Translations under genes and position numbers: made by a program
Part shown: positions 17,604 to 25,301 of the stretch, in pieces
Layout of the letters: each line of letters starts with the position of its first letter
How positions within the stretch are numbered: position 1 is the stretch's first letter
Assembly: GCA_019136675.1 (NCBI GenBank)
Contig: JAGVTV010000093.1
Span: 1-37,515, forward strand
DNA length: 37,515 bases
DNA from: Bacteroidota bacterium
Lineage (GTDB): Bacteria > Bacteroidota > Bacteroidia > Chitinophagales > Saprospiraceae
Reading direction: 5' to 3'
The notes under the pieces: generated by a model
Told to the model about the DNA's origin: nothing
Database searches by the model: none
What the model saw: the letters and a program-made list of their open reading frames with translations, nothing else

Positions 17604-17611
17604 CAAAAATA
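17604..17611 (-). promoter_or_regulatory. -7 promoter box of the beta-oxidation operon
   Basis: The minus strand reads TATTTTTG, an exact TAnnTTTG. The -33 region is weak (no TTTG at normal spacing), which would fit a regulated promoter. It lies downstream of the terminator at 17634-17671, so it can drive the operon independently of the short upstream transcript. Confidence 0.5.
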
Positions 17612-17633
17612 AATACAGTGGCCTGAAGGTACT

Positions 17634-17671
17634 AAAAGCAAAAAGGCGCCACACAATCGTGCAACGCCTTT
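17634..17671 (-). terminator. Intrinsic terminator of a short transcript
   Basis: On the minus strand a 10-bp stem, GGCGTTGCAC with GTGTGGCGCC (three G-U pairs as RNA), closes a GATT loop; three flanking A-T pairs extend the stem and TTTTTGCTTTT follows. On the plus strand the following sequence (TTTCTATTAAC) is less suitable, so termination is minus-directed. It is the clearest intrinsic terminator in the window and lies about 136 bases upstream of the fad start codon. Confidence 0.7.
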
Positions 17672-17739
17672 CTATTAACTAACAAATCACCTTATATCTT
17701 GTGGGTTAAAAACCCTGTTTGAGTCTTTTAGTACAATTA
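17634..17739 (-). ncRNA. Candidate small RNA or terminated leader of about 105 nt
   Basis: A promoter (17745-17777) and an intrinsic terminator (17634-17671) on the minus strand bracket a non-coding stretch. Only very short reading frames occur (for example GTG ATT TGT stop behind an AAGG). It holds a second hairpin, GGGTT-TTT-AACCC (17715-17703). I see no signature of SRP RNA (no GGAAG tetraloop motif), 6S RNA or a known riboswitch. It could be a free small RNA, or the terminated leader of the beta-oxidation genes if antitermination occurs. The rest of the 402-base gap (17753-17900) is AT-rich and shows nothing else I can name. Confidence 0.45.
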
Positions 17740-17744
17740 TGACG

Positions 17745-17777
17745 CAAAGATAGGACGATTGGTTTCAGAACTACAAG
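17745..17777 (-). promoter_or_regulatory. Promoter of the short transcript
   Basis: The minus strand reads TATCTTTG at 17752-17745, an exact TAnnTTTG and the same octamer as the smpB box. CTTG at 17777-17774, 21 bases upstream, is a one-mismatch -33 box. The nearest gene start in this direction is 250 bases away. Confidence 0.5.
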
Positions 17778-17900
17778 TTTTTAACGTAAGTTTAACAAAA
17801 CATTGTTTGCAAAACGATAAAAATTAGAAATAATTACGAAATATAAAAAACATAAACGATGCAGTAGTAAAATTAAATTCCAAAAATATGGTTTTTGGTT

Positions 17901-19922
17901 TTAACTGGTTTTACCCTTTGACGATTTTGCTGCCATTTTAATTTTTTTATTTTGGGCAGCAGCCGATGAACCTGTTTTAGCTGAGCCGGCAGGTTTTTCT
18001 TCTGTGTAGGATGTCCTTCTGTAGACCGTGACCGAAAGCGGCGGTACGTCTATTTCGAGAAAATGCTTTTTTCCGTTCCAGGGCTTCTTTTTTGACTCTG
18101 TCCGGGTGCGTGCCTTGTAACCGCTGCCCCAAAACTCTTTGCTGTCGGTATTAAAGATCAGTGTCCAGCTTTGTTTTGCATCGAGACCTATTTTATAGGC
18201 ATCGTGAGGCGTGACATTCATGTTGCACACAATGATCAGCACATCATCCGGCACATCAGACCTGCGTTGATAGACCAATACTGAATTGAGCCTGTCACCT
18301 GCATCGACCCATTCAAAACCTTCCTGACTGAAATTGTGGTGATAGAGGGCTTTTTCGGACCTGTACAGTTGGTTCAGAGCCCTGACAGTGTCATTGAGGC
18401 CCTTATGCGGCGGGTGTTGCAGCAGATCCCACTCCAGTTGCCAGGTAAAATTCCATTCGTTGTACGGTCCCAGGTCGTTTCCCATAAAAAGCAGTTTGGT
18501 GCCGGGGTGTGTAAACATGTATCCGTACAGGGTGCGGAGATTGGCAAACTTCTGCCATTCGTCGCCGGCCATCTTTCCTATTAAGGATGATTTGCCATGA
18601 ACAACCTCATCGTGCGAAAAGGCTAGCATGAAGTTTTCAGAAAAAGCGTACATGATGCTGAAGGTGATGTCATTCTGGTGAAACTTCCGATATATAAATT
18701 CTCTCTTGAAGTAATCCAGCGTATCGTGCATCCAACCCATCATCCATTTCATCCCAAACCCCAGTCCACCCTGGAATACAGGTCTGGAGACCATAGGATA
18801 GGAGGTAGACTCTTCGGCAATGGTCTGTACGCCCGGAAAATTGCCGTAAACAGCGATATTGAATTCCTGAATGAAAGAAATAGCATCGAGATTTTCGCGG
18901 CCGCCGTACTGGTTGGGCTCCCACTCTCCGTCTTTGCGGGAATAGTCCAGATGCACTATAGAAGAGACGGCGTCGACTCTAAGCCCGTCGATGTGGTATT
19001 TTTCGAGCCAGAAAAAGGCATTGGAAATCAGAAAACTTCTTACTTCTGGCCTGCCGTAGTTAAAAATGAGGGTATTCCAATCAGGGTGATAACCTTTTCT
19101 GCGGTCCGGATGTTCGTACACGCATGAGCCGTCAAAAGTGGCCAGAGAAAAATCATCCGCAGGAAAATGTGCCGGAACCCAGTCCATAATCACCCCAATA
19201 CCTGCCTGGTGCAGCCGGTCGATCAGGTACATCAGCCCTTCGGGATCACCATACCGACTTGTAGCAGCAAAGTAGCCTGTCACCTGGTAGCCCCAGGAAG
19301 GCTCATAGGGAAACTCTGAAAGAGGTAAAAATTCCACATGGGTGTAAGCCATATTTGTCAGGTAATACACCAGTTTGTCGGCCATTTCCGAATATGAAAG
19401 AGGGCGGTTTTCGTACACGTTTCTCATCCATGAGCCAAAATGCATTTCATACACAGAATGGGGCTGGTCGTGGGCATTTATAACAGGCCTTTTTTCCATC
19501 CATCCCTCGTCTCTCCATTCGTAATTAAGATTCCAAACCACAGACCCTGACCTGGGTGGCACTTCAGCTTTAAAGGCGTACGGATCGGCCTTCATGCGGA
19601 TCCTTCCACGATCGTATGGGAAAATCTTGTACTTGTAGACCGTCCCTTGCCGTATTCCTGGTATGAAGCCTTCCCAGATGCCAGACTTGTCCCATCTCGA
19701 GTACAGCATATGGTGATCTCCGTTCCAGTGGTTAAACTCACCAACTACACATAGTTTTTCAGCATTGGGGGCGTAAACGGCAAAGTAACACCCTTCATCA
19801 CCATCCACATTTATGAGGTGCGACCCAAACTTATTGTACAGGTGGTAATGTTTTCCTGATTTAAACAATGAGATGTCAAAATCTGTAAACAAAGAATGAA
19901 ACTTAACCATCGACGAATCCAT
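17901..19922 (-). CDS. glgB: 1,4-alpha-glucan branching enzyme
   Basis: GlgB makes the alpha-1,6 branches of glycogen. The 673-residue product has an N-terminal CBM48-like domain (YFAVYAPNAEKLCVVGEFNHW, ~47-67), then the GH13 barrel: YEMHFGSW, EFLPLSEFPYEPSWGYQVTG, and the catalytic residues Asp317 (GLRVDAVSS), Glu370 (IAEEST) and Asp438 (FSHDEVVHGK). The spacing 317-370-438 matches D405-E458-D526 of E. coli GlgB exactly. The C-terminal ~35 residues are a low-complexity Lys/Ser/Ala tail not needed for catalysis. The gene follows the ATP-grasp gene by 20 bases and is likely co-transcribed. No other glycogen gene (glgA, glgC) is in the window. Confidence 0.97.
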   Translation of the reverse strand: MDSSMVKFHSLFTDFDISLFKSGKHYHLYNKFGSHLINVDGDEGCYFAVYAPNAEKLCVVGEFNHWNGDHHMLYSRWDKSGIWEGFIPGIRQGTVYKYKIFPYDRGRIRMKADPYAFKAEVPPRSGSVVWNLNYEWRDEGWMEKRPVINAHDQPHSVYEMHFGSWMRNVYENRPLSYSEMADKLVYYLTNMAYTHVEFLPLSEFPYEPSWGYQVTGYFAATSRYGDPEGLMYLIDRLHQAGIGVIMDWVPAHFPADDFSLATFDGSCVYEHPDRRKGYHPDWNTLIFNYGRPEVRSFLISNAFFWLEKYHIDGLRVDAVSSIVHLDYSRKDGEWEPNQYGGRENLDAISFIQEFNIAVYGNFPGVQTIAEESTSYPMVSRPVFQGGLGFGMKWMMGWMHDTLDYFKREFIYRKFHQNDITFSIMYAFSENFMLAFSHDEVVHGKSSLIGKMAGDEWQKFANLRTLYGYMFTHPGTKLLFMGNDLGPYNEWNFTWQLEWDLLQHPPHKGLNDTVRALNQLYRSEKALYHHNFSQEGFEWVDAGDRLNSVLVYQRRSDVPDDVLIIVCNMNVTPHDAYKIGLDAKQSWTLIFNTDSKEFWGSGYKARTRTESKKKPWNGKKHFLEIDVPPLSVTVYRRTSYTEEKPAGSAKTGSSAAAQNKKIKMAAKSSKGKTS

Positions 19923-19942
19923 GTCATTAACATTTAATACAG

Positions 19943-20845
19943 TCAGGAAATATATTCTTTAATTGATTTGGCAAAAAGTGTGGCAGCCTTGTCATTCATT
20001 CTAAACCATAATTCAGGTTCTATCAATTCCAGTTCGCCCAGGCAAAGCCCCCCTTCATTGTCCCACATCACGTCTGCCCGGGCGTAAACAGGCGGCACCG
20101 GACAGGAAGCGATGGCTTTTTCGACAAAACTGATCTCAGTAGGGTGCGGCAGGTAGGGATGTACTGTTCCCCCAAAATCATCCTGCACCCTGAAGTCCCC
20201 TGGTTTTGCCTTCTTAAGCACTGCATGGCTGAATTTGCCGCCGAAAACCATAAAGGCCACTTCGCCCTGGTCCAGTATGTTTTTTTGGAATTGTTGCAAT
20301 AGCATCCTTTCACCCCTGATCAGTTCTTTAAAAATACCCTCATAATCAGGAAGGTCAGATGCCGGAATGCGGTAGGTGTGTCTTGCCGCTCCCGATACGG
20401 CAGGTTTAAGGATGTATTCTTCCCAGCCAAGGCCTGACGCTATATCACTAAGTGTAGTGCCTGTGCCTTTTTCTATAAAAACAGTGGGAGGAATGGCCAC
20501 CCCTTTTTCGTCCAGGTCCCTCAGATAAAACTTATCGATATTCCAGTAGATAAGTTCGGGGGGATTTATCATTTTTGTCTGTGCCGATACCTCCTCAAGC
20601 CAGGGTCCAAATTCGTCAAAACGATCAAAATAGTCCCAGATGGTCCTGAACAGGATGTATCTTGTGGTCCCCCAGTCAAAATCAGGGTTGTCCCAGTACG
20701 TGCGTACAGCCTTAAGTCCTTCAGCTTTGAGGGCATTTAGTACGGCATTGTCCTCGTCCACGACATTCTGGCTGTAATTGTCAGGATATGAGTCATTTAT
20801 GTACTTTCGGCCGGTTAAAACAGCGATATCGAAGGTGTGATCCAT
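19943..20845 (-). CDS. ATP-grasp domain protein (RimK/GshB-like), substrate unknown
   Basis: The 300-residue product looks like an ATP-grasp ligase: an N-terminal pre-ATP-grasp part (FDIAVLTGRKYINDSYPDN), the ATP-grasp core with the ATP-binding lysine in EYILKPAVSGAARHTYR, LLQQFQKNILDQGEVAFMVF, a phosphate-loop-like FRVQDDFGGTV, and the metal-binding acidic end LCLGELELIEPELWFR. Related proteins join a carboxylate to an amine or thiol using ATP. The product is unknown. The gene lies between mrdA and glgB in the same direction; whether it shares function with either cannot be told. A near -7 box (TATCTTGG on the minus strand, ~20875) suggests it may start its own transcript. Confidence 0.8.
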   Translation of the reverse strand: MDHTFDIAVLTGRKYINDSYPDNYSQNVVDEDNAVLNALKAEGLKAVRTYWDNPDFDWGTTRYILFRTIWDYFDRFDEFGPWLEEVSAQTKMINPPELIYWNIDKFYLRDLDEKGVAIPPTVFIEKGTGTTLSDIASGLGWEEYILKPAVSGAARHTYRIPASDLPDYEGIFKELIRGERMLLQQFQKNILDQGEVAFMVFGGKFSHAVLKKAKPGDFRVQDDFGGTVHPYLPHPTEISFVEKAIASCPVPPVYARADVMWDNEGGLCLGELELIEPELWFRMNDKAATLFAKSIKEYIS

Positions 20846-20899
20846 CGCTCAATTCTGAATTTGCCGCCAAGATACGATTTTAGCGGGTGGATTCAGAAA

Positions 20900-22771
20900 T
20901 TATTCGGCGTGGGCCAGGCTTGGATTCTGAAGATCTATGAGGCCCTTAAACATTTTATCCTGGAGATATTTTCTGGAAGGCGAAATGGATTTATTGAGGT
21001 ATTTCTCGATAAGCAGGCTTGATATAGGTGCTGCCCAGTCTCCACCCCACCCGGCATTTTCCACAAAAACAGCTACAGCGATCTTTGGGTTGTTTTTTGG
21101 GGCAAAACCAAAAAACACTGAGTGGTCCTTACCGTGAGGGTTTTGGGAAGTGCCGGTCTTTCCGCAAATAAACAGGTCCTGAACAAAAGCGATGCGAGCT
21201 GTACCTCCGGTGACTACCCTCTCGAGACCGTCAATGACAGGTTCAAAATATTTTGGTTGAATCCTCACCCGTTTTTTTGTCAGATAACCGGGCGGTATAG
21301 GCCGGCCTGATCCAAATCCTTTGATAAAATGCGGAGTGATGTAATATCCTCTGTTGGCTACGGTAGCGGCAAGATTTGCCATTTGCACCGTTGTCATTTC
21401 CACTTCACCCTGGCCGATGCCCAAAGACAATACCCACATGGATCTCCATCCACCGGCCTCCTTGCGGTATACACGGTTGTAATATTTTGCATCAGGCATA
21501 AATCCCTTTCCTTCATAGCTGTAATCCAGTCCGAGTTTTTGGCCCAGGCCAAAATCCCTTAAATATGAAACCAGAGTATCCAGCCCCAAACCGGGATTTT
21601 TTGTACCGTAAAGGTCGAGAAAGTCTTTGGTGATCTGCAGGTAATACGTATTGCAGGAGTACTGAATGGCCTCTGAAATATTGCTGATCCTGGGATGATG
21701 GTGACAACCCATGGATTTGGAGGCACTCAAGCGAAAACCACCGGAGCAACCCATGGACCTTTCAGGCCAGGTAACACCTTTTTGCAATGCTATCAATGAC
21801 AGGATAGGCTTAAAGATAGACCCGGGAGGGTACTTGTTGGTGACGGCCCGGTTATTGAGCGGACGGTTTAGAGTATCTCTGAGCAGCTGAAGCATTCCCG
21901 AACTTCTGTTTTCGTTAAGTGAGAGCAGGTTTGGGTCGTAAGTAGGAGCACTGACCATAGCCAGAATTTCACCCGTGGAAGGCTCTATTGCCACCAGTCC
22001 TCCCCGTTTGTTCATCATGAGACTGTCAGCATATGCCTGCAGCTCCAGGTCTATGCTGATCCTGATATCCTCCCCAGGTATGGAGGCACTGTCGAGACGG
22101 CCGTTGTCGTAGGAACCCACATGCCTGCCGAGATTATCCTTCAGGATGTAATTAATACCCTTACCGCCGCTAAGTTCCGGTTCATAGGCTATTTCGAGAC
22201 CTGTTTTTCCTATGTAGTCGCCGAGGGTATATTTGCCTTCCGAGTTATCAATGATGTTTTTATCAACCTCGCCCAGATAGCCCAACACGTGGGCGGCATG
22301 GCTGTGGGGATATCCCCTGATGTTCCTCTCTTCCGGATAAAAGCCGGGAAACTTGTATAAATGTTCCTGGAAAACGGCAAATTGTTCTGGGCTGACTTTG
22401 TCAAGGAAAACAAATGGCAGGGACTTGTGAAAAAGCGGGCTTTTCCAGTCCTTGTTGAGGTTATTTATGAAAGTCTCCTTGTCGATACCAAGCAGCGAAC
22501 AGAAAAATGCTGTGTCCATTTTAGGGTCTATCCTCCTGTATATGGCATTGATGATATAGATGGGCTGGTTATACACCAGGGTCTTGCCGTTACGGTCATA
22601 TATGATTCCTCTTGAAGGGTAAAGAAGGTCTTTTTCAAGGGTGGTTTTTTGAGCCTGGTCCTGGTATTTTGTCGAAAAAAGCTGGAGTTGTGCCGCCTTG
22701 AATACCAGTATTGCCGACACTATACCGATGGCGTACATGATACTGAATTTTCTGTTGGCCAGGTGCTTCAT
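20900..22771 (-). CDS. mrdA: Penicillin-binding protein 2 (elongation transpeptidase)
   Basis: PBP2 cross-links peptidoglycan in the rod-elongation complex with MreBCD and RodA. The 623-residue product has one N-terminal membrane segment (~11-29), the dimerisation/pedestal region with SRGIIYDRNGKTLVYN (53-68), and the transpeptidase domain with Ser318-Lys321 (YPPGSIFKP), the SxN motif Ser372-Asn374 (YSCN) and KTGT 538-541. All catalytic motifs are present. It follows mreD by 15 bases in the conserved mreB-mreC-mreD-mrdA order. The gene for its usual partner RodA does not follow; an ATP-grasp gene lies 54 bases downstream instead. Confidence 0.97.
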   Translation of the reverse strand: MKHLANRKFSIMYAIGIVSAILVFKAAQLQLFSTKYQDQAQKTTLEKDLLYPSRGIIYDRNGKTLVYNQPIYIINAIYRRIDPKMDTAFFCSLLGIDKETFINNLNKDWKSPLFHKSLPFVFLDKVSPEQFAVFQEHLYKFPGFYPEERNIRGYPHSHAAHVLGYLGEVDKNIIDNSEGKYTLGDYIGKTGLEIAYEPELSGGKGINYILKDNLGRHVGSYDNGRLDSASIPGEDIRISIDLELQAYADSLMMNKRGGLVAIEPSTGEILAMVSAPTYDPNLLSLNENRSSGMLQLLRDTLNRPLNNRAVTNKYPPGSIFKPILSLIALQKGVTWPERSMGCSGGFRLSASKSMGCHHHPRISNISEAIQYSCNTYYLQITKDFLDLYGTKNPGLGLDTLVSYLRDFGLGQKLGLDYSYEGKGFMPDAKYYNRVYRKEAGGWRSMWVLSLGIGQGEVEMTTVQMANLAATVANRGYYITPHFIKGFGSGRPIPPGYLTKKRVRIQPKYFEPVIDGLERVVTGGTARIAFVQDLFICGKTGTSQNPHGKDHSVFFGFAPKNNPKIAVAVFVENAGWGGDWAAPISSLLIEKYLNKSISPSRKYLQDKMFKGLIDLQNPSLAHAE

Positions 22772-22786
22772 GGAAGATGCGGGATT

Positions 22787-23311
22787 CTAATATTTTGTCC
22801 TGAATATGAACACCAGGATCAGAACAGTTAAAAAACTGAATATAAAGCTGAAAATTGTATTCAGGAAAATTTCAAAAAAGTAAACAAACGAAAAAGCTTC
22901 TATGCTGAAATATACAAAAATATGTAACAGCAGGATGATGCTGACATAAGAAACAAACCATGCCGGCCCCATCTGCCGGAGCGTCGGTACATCATCAATA
23001 TTATATCCGTCAAAAGGCTCAAGAAAGGCGATGACAAGGGGCCTGATATAAGCTGTCAGGACCAGGGTGGCGGCATGTACGCCGGGAGAGTCATAAAACA
23101 TATCCAAGGCCAGGCCAAACAGCAGGGATATAACCATAAGCAGGGACCGGTTAGCCTTTATCGGCATGAGAAGGATGGCCATCGGATAAATAAGACAGTG
23201 TATAGATGCAAAGCCTCCCAGAGAAAAAGTGATCTGCTTAAATATCAATACCTGGGCAATAAATATCAGTATTATCCTGATCACATTGGTAGGGATGGCT
23301 CTGCTATTCAT
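22787..23311 (-). CDS. mreD: Rod shape-determining protein MreD
   Basis: This 174-residue hydrophobic protein has about five or six membrane segments, as expected for MreD (IIRIILIFIAQVLIF, LLMVISLLFGLALDM, FVSYVSIILLLHIFVYF, and a C-terminal FIFSFLTVLILVFIF). MreD sequences are poorly conserved, so the call rests mainly on position between mreC and mrdA, size and topology; the FDMFYDSPGV-like loop LDMFYDSPGVHAA is typical of Bacteroidota members. Its ATG overlaps the mreC stop by 8 bases, pointing to coupled translation. Confidence 0.9.
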   Translation of the reverse strand: MNSRAIPTNVIRIILIFIAQVLIFKQITFSLGGFASIHCLIYPMAILLMPIKANRSLLMVISLLFGLALDMFYDSPGVHAATLVLTAYIRPLVIAFLEPFDGYNIDDVPTLRQMGPAWFVSYVSIILLLHIFVYFSIEAFSFVYFFEIFLNTIFSFIFSFLTVLILVFIFRTKY

Positions 23312-24128
23312 TGGTCACTTCTTTTTCCAGTTTGTTTTGTTCTTCGCCAAACCTGTTTTGTATCACATAGGCATACCTGATATTTGTCAGGTCATTAAAA
23401 AGTTTTACTTTAATTTCATAGCTGTTGCTCCCCGGCTTTACTTTGTAGGATTCTATCTTTCCGACCAAAATGCCGCGGGGAAACATGGTAGAATATCCGC
23501 TGGTAATGACGGTGTCTCCTGCAGCAATTTTTTCATGTTTTGGGATGGACTCCAGTGACATGTGCAGGGGGTCCATATCATTCCATACCAGAGTGCCGTG
23601 GCCTGCTCTGTTTTTGATGGAGCAGCTGAGTTTTGACTGGCTATGCAGCAGTGAAATTACATGGGCAAAATTTTCAGATACATTCCTGACAATACCTACC
23701 ACTCCGAGGTGTGAAGAGATGACGCCCATATCGGCTCTGACCCCTTCACGACTACCCTTGCATAACGTAAAATGGTTGTTTCTGAGGTGAATGGTCGAAT
23801 TGCATACCTGAGCCGGAATCAACCTGTATTGGGAAAGAGAAGAATCGGCAGCTGGAATTTTTGAAGATGCATACTCTATTGAAATCAGATTTTCGATAAG
23901 GTTTGCATTTTCGTGAAGCAGGCTGTCGTTTTGTTTTCTGAGATTTGCAAACTGGCTGATTCTGGCCTGTTGCTGAGATAACTTTGCAGAATAGAGATTT
24001 GAAGAATTGATAAATATCAGCTTCTGATCCTGGTTGTAATTGATGATCAGGTAAAAACATAAAAATTCGAGCACCACAAACAAAATGTGAGCACCGTATT
24101 TAATAAAAAGCTGTAGAACATTGTACAT
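23304..24128 (-). CDS. mreC: Rod shape-determining protein MreC
   Basis: MreC is a bitopic inner-membrane protein scaffolding the elongation machinery. The 274-residue product has one N-terminal membrane segment (~12-32), a periplasmic coiled coil (about 45-85, with ARISQFANLRKQNDSLLHEN) and the MreC beta-domain with VISSHLGVVGIVRNV, HAQSKLS-like HSQSKLSCSIKN and AAGDTVITSGYSTMFPRGI, a hallmark segment. It ends with an acidic/basic tail. It lies 16 bases behind mreB and overlaps mreD. Confidence 0.95.
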   Translation of the reverse strand: MYNVLQLFIKYGAHILFVVLEFLCFYLIINYNQDQKLIFINSSNLYSAKLSQQQARISQFANLRKQNDSLLHENANLIENLISIEYASSKIPAADSSLSQYRLIPAQVCNSTIHLRNNHFTLCKGSREGVRADMGVISSHLGVVGIVRNVSENFAHVISLLHSQSKLSCSIKNRAGHGTLVWNDMDPLHMSLESIPKHEKIAAGDTVITSGYSTMFPRGILVGKIESYKVKPGSNSYEIKVKLFNDLTNIRYAYVIQNRFGEEQNKLEKEVTNE

Positions 24129-24144
24129 TCAGTACAGGATTACT

Positions 24145-25176
24145 TTATATGCTCTTCCTGTCCATAAGGAATGAGTATCTGCCTGTGTTTTTGAGTGCAA
24201 TACCTGTGCCGCGTACGACTGCACGAAGCGGATCATCGGCAATGTGGACCTTAAGTTTGGTCTTGCTTGCCATTCTTTTGTCCAGTCCGCGGAGCAGGGC
24301 ACCGCCTCCTGTGAGATACATTCCAGTACGATAGATATCAGACGAAAGCTCCGGCGGAGTGTCTTCGAGGGCCTTGAGTACGGCTTCTTCTATCTTTGTT
24401 ATGGATTTGTCCAATGCTTCGGCTACCTCCACATGCGTAGTAAAGACTTGTTTTGGAATGCCTGTAAGAAGGTCCCTTCCGTTCACTGCGTATTTTGGTG
24501 GAGCGTTTTCAATTTCAGCAAGGGCAGCACCCGCATTAATTTTTATCTGTTCGGCAGTACGTTCGCCTATCAGGATATTGTGCTTCCTTTTCATATAGTC
24601 GATGATGTCATTGGTAAACTCATCGCCGGCGATTCTTATCGACTGGTCAGTAACTATTCCCGAAAGGGCGATAACAGCAATCTCGGTGGTACCCCCCCCG
24701 ATATCGATGACCATATTTCCCACAGGCTCCTCAACATCCAGCCCTATACCCAGAGCTGCGGCCATTGGTTCATGGATAAGGTAAGTCTCTTTGGAGTCCA
24801 CATGGTCGGCACTGTCAAAAACAGCTCTTTTTTCCACTTCGGTAATACCTGAAGGTATACAGATGACCATTTTCAGGTGGGTAAAAAACCTCCTTTTTTC
24901 GCCAATCATATTGATAAGCCCCTGAATCAGGGCCTCTGCTGCCTGGAAGTCTGCTATCACTCCGTCTTTAAGTGGACGTATTGTCTTTATGTTGTCATGG
25001 GTCTTTTCGTGCATCTGCATAGCCCGGTTGCCCACAGCTATCACTTCACCGGTATTTCTGTTTACGGCTACGATAGAAGGCTCATCAACGACGACATTAT
25101 CGTTTTGTATGATCAGCGTGTTTGCTGTACCCAGGTCTACGGCCAATTCCTGAGTGAAAAAATTAAAAAACCTCAT
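24145..25176 (-). CDS. mreB: Rod shape-determining protein MreB (actin homologue)
   Basis: MreB polymerises along the membrane and organises lateral wall synthesis. The 343-residue product has the phosphate-1 motif AVDLGTANTLI (residues 13-23), VKP-like GVIADFQAAEALI, EPMAAALGIGLDVEEP and the phosphate-2 motif MVIDIGGGTTEIAV, the RIAGDEF segment and the adenosine motif TGGGALLRGLD. Length and motifs are standard. It is the first gene of the four-gene shape operon with its own -7 box upstream, so the encoded cell is expected to be rod-shaped or filamentous. Confidence 0.98.
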   Translation of the reverse strand: MRFFNFFTQELAVDLGTANTLIIQNDNVVVDEPSIVAVNRNTGEVIAVGNRAMQMHEKTHDNIKTIRPLKDGVIADFQAAEALIQGLINMIGEKRRFFTHLKMVICIPSGITEVEKRAVFDSADHVDSKETYLIHEPMAAALGIGLDVEEPVGNMVIDIGGGTTEIAVIALSGIVTDQSIRIAGDEFTNDIIDYMKRKHNILIGERTAEQIKINAGAALAEIENAPPKYAVNGRDLLTGIPKQVFTTHVEVAEALDKSITKIEEAVLKALEDTPPELSSDIYRTGMYLTGGGALLRGLDKRMASKTKLKVHIADDPLRAVVRGTGIALKNTGRYSFLMDRKSI

Positions 25177-25231
25177 TATATGCTTGATTATTCAGTACTT
25201 GTCAATATTTGATTAAAGTGCGATTGGGGTG

Positions 25232-25239
25232 CAAATTTA
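25232..25239 (-). promoter_or_regulatory. -7 promoter box of the mreBCD-mrdA operon
   Basis: The minus strand reads TAAATTTG, an exact TAnnTTTG, 55 bases before the mreB ATG. The -33 region (TTAA about 18 bases upstream) is weak. It lies in the 125-base gap after the M16-family gene, so the shape operon need not depend on read-through. Confidence 0.5.
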
Positions 25240-25301
25240 CTAAAAATGATAAGATTAACCCACGTTTTTTTGTCACAGTTAAGTAATAATTCCCAATATT
25301 T

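Noticed and set aside
17634..17739. SRP RNA, 6S RNA or a known riboswitch in the short transcript
   Set aside because: None of the conserved loops or motifs of these RNAs can be found in it; kept as unknown.
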